Origin: Pelargonium tetragonum
Taxonomy: Eukaryota > Streptophyta > Magnoliopsida > Geraniales > Geraniaceae
Assembly: GCA_036897445.1 (NCBI GenBank)
Contig: JAYMTL010000189.1
Location: 1-25,658, forward strand
DNA length: 25,658 nt
Reading direction: 5' to 3'
This document shows positions 19,643 to 25,658 of the stretch, in pieces. The first letter of the stretch is position 1, and every line of letters starts with the position of its first letter. A program made the position numbers and the translations under genes. The notes under the pieces are model-generated. The model did not search any database. It saw nothing but the letters and a program-made list of their open reading frames with translations, and was not told the DNA's origin.

Positions 19643-21360
19643 TTAAAAGATGTTACTTTGACCTGTTAACTCTTCAATCAAGATGAAAGATCCAGGCTTA
19701 CTTAGTTTCATTCTACCCTGTTCTGTAAAAAAAATGAAAATTTCTCTAATAAGTTAAAGGGGTAATTCTAATGCAACAACTCCTTTCTTGACCAGACCAG
19801 TATTCAGGGCTATAATCTTTCCTTTCTACTTTACTAGCTGGAAACCTTTCTTTTGCAGATCCAACACACCCGAATAAAGGGGACCCCTTCGGTATCAAAT
19901 TCCTTGTGACTTTTTAAATAAAAGTGTGCCCTACCTTTCTTTATTTGAACCCTACCAAAAACTTAATGAGTCTTTAACGCACAATTGCGAGTACCCGCTT
20001 TAGTAATGAGCTTTTAGTGCTCTCCGTACCCCTGTTTCAGCTAGTTTATAATACTAGATATAAATAGAAAATTTGAAGGGCCCCTTGTCCCTGGAAATAG
20101 TAGAAAGAATCCTCGACTCTTTATTTATTCTTAACTAATGTCGTAATTAGCTCCTGAATAGGAAATATTATACACCTTTGTTGTAAAAGGCTTGTTTAAT
20201 TCTATTTTATTCTCCTTACAACTTTATTCTTAACTCTTTACTTTAACTCTAGGGGTAACTCTTCTGTACTGATTATTAAGGGCTTTCCTGTGTCTCTGAA
20301 AGGAAAAGACTTGTCCATTGGCAGACTCTTTAGCACCGTACTAAGAACTTGTTGAATATCTACCTCTGACTAACTAAAGCCACGTCTCTATTAACTGGGA
20401 TCAGAAATCCATTACACTAAGCGCCTATTTTCATTTTTAGTAATAGGGGTCTCCTAGAAGTCAGTTTTCCTTAATTTAGAATTCTAATATTCACTTAGTA
20501 GAAGAACCTAAAATCAATGTAGCATCTCCAAATCCGGAACCTCCTTTTGAAAGTGAGTCTTTTTTAGATAAATAAAGGAGACCCCGTAAAGTTTATAACA
20601 CGAAACAGACTTTGAAAAGCATAGGTTCTAATCACCTAGGCCAAAAGTTTCCTATATTCTACTCTTAGTCATATTATACCATAGTAGCTATTGAGCGCTT
20701 TATACCCTCGGGATTCTTTAAGCCTATAGAACCCCGCTTAATAATAAATAATTTGTAATAATAGTAAGAAGAATAGTCAAAAATTGCCGATATTACGAAC
20801 CTAAGTATTGAGCTTTTCTTTTATAGTATTTTACAGTTAAGTAGTACTCAAAAAACAGGGCCGTCAGGTGGTTAGAACGAATTGACTTTACATGAGAACT
20901 CGCACGAATCCCAGTCATTGTTTGCTAAATTTAGAGTTTTTAGCTGGATCAATACCCGTGCCTATATACTGAGTAAGTCTATTCCTCCAGTATTAGTCCC
21001 AAAAATTTTATAGTGGGATACGCAGACCTCAACAAGTATTCTTAGTTCATATCATTAATAAGGCAGTTCCTCACTAATGAAGAAGATGTCAACCTTATTT
21101 ATATAACATACGGGTATCCTAGTCGAGAAGCGAATACCACTTTTGACTTAAGTAAGGGGACTGCCTAAAAACTTTTTAATAAACTAGATTAAGACTGATT
21201 TTTTTCTAATGGATTTCCAAGGAAAGTTTAATGATAAGAGTTTTTTTATCGTACAAGGATCCTAGAGGGGTTTGTCTGCAAACTCAAAATAGACAACAGC
21301 GAATAGGAATTGGTTTCGGAAAGGCTTTAAGTTTTTAGTAGACTCAGGTTGTAAAGCATC

Positions 21361-21381
21361 CCCTAATTTTCTTAATTAGGG
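21361..21381. repeat. Perfect 8-bp inverted repeat
   Basis: CCCTAATT (21361-21368) and AATTAGGG (21374-21381) pair exactly around TTCTT. There is no gene nearby to terminate or regulate. Confidence 0.6.
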
Positions 21382-22972
21382 TTCCCTATAATATAGGACT
21401 TTTTCAACTGGGTACGAAATATAACCTGCATTTCTTTTTCATCTCTTTTTCAATATTTTCAAAACTTTTTGTTAGCATGGTATTTTCCACATTTTTTGAT
21501 GTTTCTAAGTTTCCTAATTCAAAAAATAGAGAATTTTTGAAATTTTCAAGGTAAGAATTTCTTGTTGCAGAGTACTTCATATTAGATAATTAGTTTTGAG
21601 GAAAAGGGTACGCGCGCCTTACAAAGGTTTGACTAACGAGGAATTCTTTTACTAACCGCTGCCCCTGTATGCGTATTCCGGTTAAGGTAGATGAGTTTCT
21701 GGCAAAAGAGAACCTTTTGCGTTAGAGGCTTTTTTAATTAACCGATCAAGGTAGAACGGAGAAACTAAATAGTTAAGTCGGGGCATGTCCCTTAATTAAT
21801 ATTTAGGAGAAGCCAGGCTCTTGTTCTTTACTATCTTAAGTAAAAGCCTGGGATTTATACTATAACTCAAGGAAGACTCCGCTTTTCTAGTCCCAAACTT
21901 AAATATTTAAAAGGTACTTATAAAGGTAAGCTCTCGGACTTGGGAAGTTAAGTAACAAGGGAAGATAAAGGATAGGAAAATCCAGGGGTTTAACTATTAA
22001 CTATATTGGGAGCTACCCTGCTCAGAATAAAGGAATTAAGGGATTCCCTTAGGTAGAAAGGACTTAATTATAGTGAATAAATAAATTACAGAAGAACTAA
22101 CCGCGACATAGAGCACAAACTCAAGTTCATGGGTGTAATAGGGCTCAACTCCTACGAGAAGTCTCTTTTTAAATCTATTTATCTTTGGCGTCAGGTCGAG
22201 GTCTTTCTTCCCTTTTCTTAGGTTTTAATCTAATTAGTTAGCTTTTTGTTATATAAAAAAAGAAAAGAGTTTTAAGGGACGGGCCCCCTAAAATCCCTTT
22301 ATCCGGTGCCTTTGTAAGGCCCATTTACTTTATATAATTTTTAATTTGCTTATTCTTATACTTTATATTTGAGCTTCTTATTATTTGGCTTTCTAAATCT
22401 AAAGGAGTGAATACCTTGTTGTTAATCAATAGACTAAGAAATTATTAAAGCGGTATAAAACATTAGTAAACTACAGATGGGTATCCATGAGGGCACTTAT
22501 AGAAATGTAGATATAGCAAATATAAAGCCAGACTGTAGTGCCTAACCCCTTGTCTAGGTAGCCTAACATAGATTAATTAGAAATTCTGTTATATAGTCCA
22601 AACGGAGAGACACCCGCGAGACTTAGAGGTTTTAAGTGAACTTTACTAAACAAGGAGTTACTGCCCTTGAAAAAGACTAAAAAAATATCCTTAGGGTGTC
22701 TCTATTACTTGGTAAAAAAGTCTGGCTTTAAATATTGAAATTGATTCAATACGGATACTGTAATAATATAAAATATAAAAAGAAAGGAATTTACAAGAAC
22801 TTCTGTAATAAACGTTGTGCCACTCCTATTAATATTCAGATTCTCAAAGGCTTTCCAGGAGCCAATGTGTAAAAATTTGTATGTACTTGCAAAGTGTAGA
22901 ATCAGTTTACATTACTAACGAAACTTTAAAAGCCTCAGTTCTATAAAGTGTGTACCTTGATACCCAGGCTTT

Positions 22973-22992
22973 AGATTTTCTAAGATTTTCTT
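22973..22992. repeat. Near-exact 10-bp tandem duplication
   Basis: AGATTTTCTA is followed directly by AGATTTTCTT. Confidence 0.7.
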
Positions 22993-25294
22993 AAATCAGA
23001 TTTTGACCATCGCCCAGTAGTTCTCAATGACTCGTGAAAAGATGCTAATTCCTTCTATTTTCAAGACTCTCAAATTAAAGAAATTTCTTGGAATAAGAAT
23101 TTCAATTCAGTATTCAGTATAAAGAAAGCTAGTTAACTGAAAAATCTTAATCCTTTATAAACCTGTTAGTGAACTCGCAGGGTAACTCTTAAAAAAATCT
23201 TGACTTAGGAATTTCATTTCAATTTATTTATAAGGGGGGCTTTATTAGGCGAATTAAGCTGTACTTTTCGATTTATTACGCCTTGCAACTAAACCAGGAT
23301 TTGTTATGTCATAATTTTTTTGGCTCTACGCAGGTGCTTATAGTTGCAGAATTTTATATGATACGAGGCCTCTCTACTTATTTTTCTTTTAGTTAAAAGG
23401 TAATCTACAAGAATGGCTGGCAGTTCATTTTATTCTTTTGACGGTAACTTTAGGAAGTTTTACCTCGAGTAAGTCCTTTTTATATAGTTACTAAGTCACG
23501 AGAAAAAAAATTTTATATAGGGGCATTTCCCAATATTAAATATCAAATTGAGGGGGTTCGATAACACGCAAATGAAATTATAGACGAGGGGTAGCGCCTG
23601 AAAGGAGACTTGGAAATTGAATAAAGGGCAATTTCTTAATTTCATTACCTTTTTACTGTGAAGCGCTCTTATCACTTAATAACTTGATTAAAAACTTTAT
23701 ATAAGTAAGATTTTTAACAGGTTGGGATCCGTATTCCCGGAGAGCCTAATTACTGACTTTTGCGAATTACTTAATTGTAAAAAGGGGGAAGCCCTCTAAA
23801 AAACTTATAAAAGCTGCTTCGAGTCCTAGGCCCGGTTCGCACTGCTCGAAATACAAGAGTTCTCATTACATTAAGTCAATAGTTATATACTTATAAGTAG
23901 GGTTCTTATATGTTTATAAACTGTCATTTACCTCTTTAGTTTAAGAGTTTCAATTCCCACTCTATAAAAGATAAGGCCAAAATTTAGATATACTTCTAGC
24001 TTTTCGCCTATATAAAATAAGGAATTTCCTAATGATGAAGTCAATATGCTAAAAATCTTACTTATACCTAGAACAACTTAGAAAAAAACTTAAGTAACTG
24101 TAAAAATACTAGGCTTAGACTGCAGTCTAAATTTCTCCTTTTAAAGATTTAAGTTGCTCGGAAGTTTTCTCGTGTTGTATAACCAAACCTTGTAAGGATT
24201 CTCTTGGGGAAGGCTTTCTGGCCGACCGGGCACCTTGCAAGATTGGGGTTGATCTATTTTAGTATAAAACTTTTTACGGATTACCTGTACTTTGATCCAT
24301 TGTAGTTCTCAAGAAAAGAGGTCCTTGTAATTATAATAGGGTATCAAGGTGCAATTCGTATAAAAGGAAATTTAAGCTCAAGCATATAGGTATAGGGGTG
24401 CTAGTTTTTAAACGGGAACCTTCACAAGCGAAATTAATATACATGGATTAAATCGAAAACAATATACCTAAATTGCATTACATGGTAATGGTAGGAGTTT
24501 AAGGTTTTTTGGTATCTCTTTCTTAGCTTTTGTCTTTATTTATTCGCGAATTACTCACCCTTTCTTCTAGATTTAGGGATCTTAAAGGCAGAATACAGAA
24601 GGCTCTATGCTTAGAGGGGTATGCCGAAATGCTTTAAAACTTTATACTACTCCTACTTTAAAATTCTGAAGAGAAACTCGCTCGCTTTATAATTTCGGAT
24701 ATACTGAATTGGATCGCCAACCAAGGGATATATTAGCAACTTCTTTTTGTAGGCTTTTTCGAAATAGAAAAAAGACCTAGAGTATTATCCCCAGTGTCTA
24801 CAAGATTAAGCCTTTTTACTTTAAACTCCACAACATTAATAGGAAGCTTTAGTACTCCATACGCATTTATTTACCAAGTCTCAGATATTGTAAAAACCCT
24901 GTGAAACACTTTAGAAAAAACGATTCACTATAGGAAGAGGCGAGGAGCTGATGACGTAGAATTAAGTGCGTTGTATTTGATTTGTTCTCCTGATATCTAT
25001 TATATTATATCGCAAAAGGGGCATCATATATTTAGAATATTTATAAGTTTTCCAAAAAGGCATGCTACATCCGTAGTAATTTTTCTTTCTACTTTTAAAA
25101 GCGCTAGCCCAATTAGAACTTGAAACTAGGGTATTTCCTGTTTAATAGACTAAAATAACTAAAAGCCGTTGATATATAACAAGCTTTTATTACATTCCAG
25201 CGAACCCCTTTAAATTTGTAATTAGTAGGAAGAGCTTTATACTATGGTAATCTTGCCAGGATCAAAAATTTGTTGGTACATTACATTTTAGACA

Positions 25295-25316
25295 TTTTAA
25301 ATAGGTTTTAAATAGG
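25295..25316. repeat. Exact 11-bp tandem duplication
   Basis: TTTTAAATAGG occurs twice in direct succession without mismatch. Confidence 0.88.
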
Positions 25317-25423
25317 ATAATATACAGGAATCTCTCTCTTGTATTGGTTTGGAATATAATTATAAGGCCGCGCAAGCTAATTTTTGGTTTTTTACTCTCT
25401 AATTCAAAGCGCCAATACATTGT

Positions 25424-25636
25424 ATGTCAATTAAATCTCATCGAAATACCATATCAAAAAAGTTATTTTACCGCCTTATCTACGTTATGACTCGCGAACT
25501 CAAGCTATTCCTTTTTATTACCCCAGGTAAATATAGAAATATACTAGGAAAATTGCAAACAGATATGATAGAGAATCGCCCTTGTATAAAATCCACTTTA
25601 ATCTTTCTCTGTCACTCCATTCTATTAGCAAGATAG
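25424..25636 (+). CDS. Unrecognised 70-codon open stretch at window edge, doubtful gene
   Basis: The predicted peptide starts MSIKSHRNTISKKLF and is basic, with interspersed hydrophobic residues and a moderately natural composition (Arg, Glu, Pro, Cys present). The DNA has about five CpG dinucleotides in its first 80 bases, more than its surroundings. I recognise no family, signal peptide or metal-binding pattern. It ends 22 bases before the window edge, so a link to something outside cannot be judged. Chance or a gene fragment are both more likely than a complete gene. Confidence 0.18.
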   Translation: MSIKSHRNTISKKLFYRLIYVMTRELKLFLFITPGKYRNILGKLQTDMIENRPCIKSTLIFLCHSILLAR

Positions 25637-25658
25637 TAAAAGAAAGTATAGAACCTAA

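Larger units (their letters stand above)
18849..25423. other. Gene-free degenerate DNA
   Basis: Over 6.5 kb no gene, RNA gene or recognisable element part is visible, and every frame on both strands is broken at short intervals. Only small tandem and inverted repeats stand out and are listed separately. A CATTACC motif at 23636-23642 was too weak to count as another repeat copy. Confidence 0.6.
1..25658. other. AT-rich, RIP-like degenerate block (fungal heterochromatin type)
   Basis: GC is about one third and both strands are crowded with TAA and TAG, so the longest open frame is only 111 codons. Hand counts over 240 bases (1-120, 13021-13080, 21241-21300) gave TpA 27, ApT 19, CpA+TpG 18 and ApC+GpT 24, i.e. 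a TpA/ApT ratio near 1.4 and a CpA+TpG ratio near 0.75. These are the directions produced by repeat-induced point mutation, a C-to-T process acting mainly at CpA in duplicated DNA of filamentous ascomycetes. CpG is also sparse. The reading as an ascomycete AT-rich compartment is inference: no species-diagnostic gene was recognised, and the sample counted is small. Confidence 0.72.

Noticed and set aside
23633-23665. Possible extra repeat core at TTTCATTACC followed by GTGAAGCGCTC.
   Set aside because: Only the CATTACC heptamer and a loose tail match; flanks do not align with the other copies.
1-25658. A plant or algal mitochondrial origin, suggested by the tRNA-like D arm and purine-rich words.
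   Set aside because: The excess of TpA, shortage of CpA/TpG and near absence of open frames fit RIP in a fungal nucleus better, and no organellar gene or rRNA was recognised.

Overview
The window looks like a transposon-graveyard block from the nuclear genome of a filamentous ascomycete (Pezizomycotina). GC is roughly one third. No open frame exceeds 111 codons in 25.7 kb, on either strand. A hand count over four 60-base lines (1-120, 13021-13080, 21241-21300) gave TpA 27 against ApT 19, and CpA+TpG 18 against ApC+GpT 24. That excess of TpA and shortage of CpA/TpG is what repeat-induced point mutation (RIP) leaves, and it also explains why TAA and TAG crowd every frame. The fungal assignment is inference from this signature; I recognised no gene that names a species.

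Layout. 1-6.0 kb is degenerate AT-rich DNA with one tRNA-like relic (3326-3395, minus). 6.0-7.7 kb holds a few short open stretches and a lysine/arginine-rich gene-like texture. From 7.8 to 16.0 kb the DNA carries a family of diverged dispersed repeats, anchored by an ATTACATTACCTC-type core: two plus copies (7.84 and 8.23 kb), two minus copies (10.6 and 13.8 kb) and one plus copy (15.8 kb). Weaker copies lie at 3.3 and 18.8 kb. Part of the unit (a block near TTATGGTTATTCC) recurs at 10.8, 13.7 and 14.1 kb. Between these lie gene-like relics without recognisable domains (8.5-9.2 and 11.6-12.65 kb). From 16.0 to 25.4 kb I see only degenerate DNA with small tandem and inverted repeats.

Not everything is equally mutated. 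A stretch at about 15.2-15.5 kb has the opposite dinucleotide balance (CpA+TpG 16 against ApC+GpT 9; TpA 4 against ApT 8), and 8.75-8.88 kb is also closer to neutral. The 15.4 kb segment shares a short repeat with 11.38-11.46 kb, where two copies meet in opposite orientation.

I found no working gene, operon or intact new system. The most useful observations are the dispersed repeat family with its plus/minus/minus/plus arrangement, the compositional islands, and the tRNA-like relic. All alignments were made by eye and are approximate.
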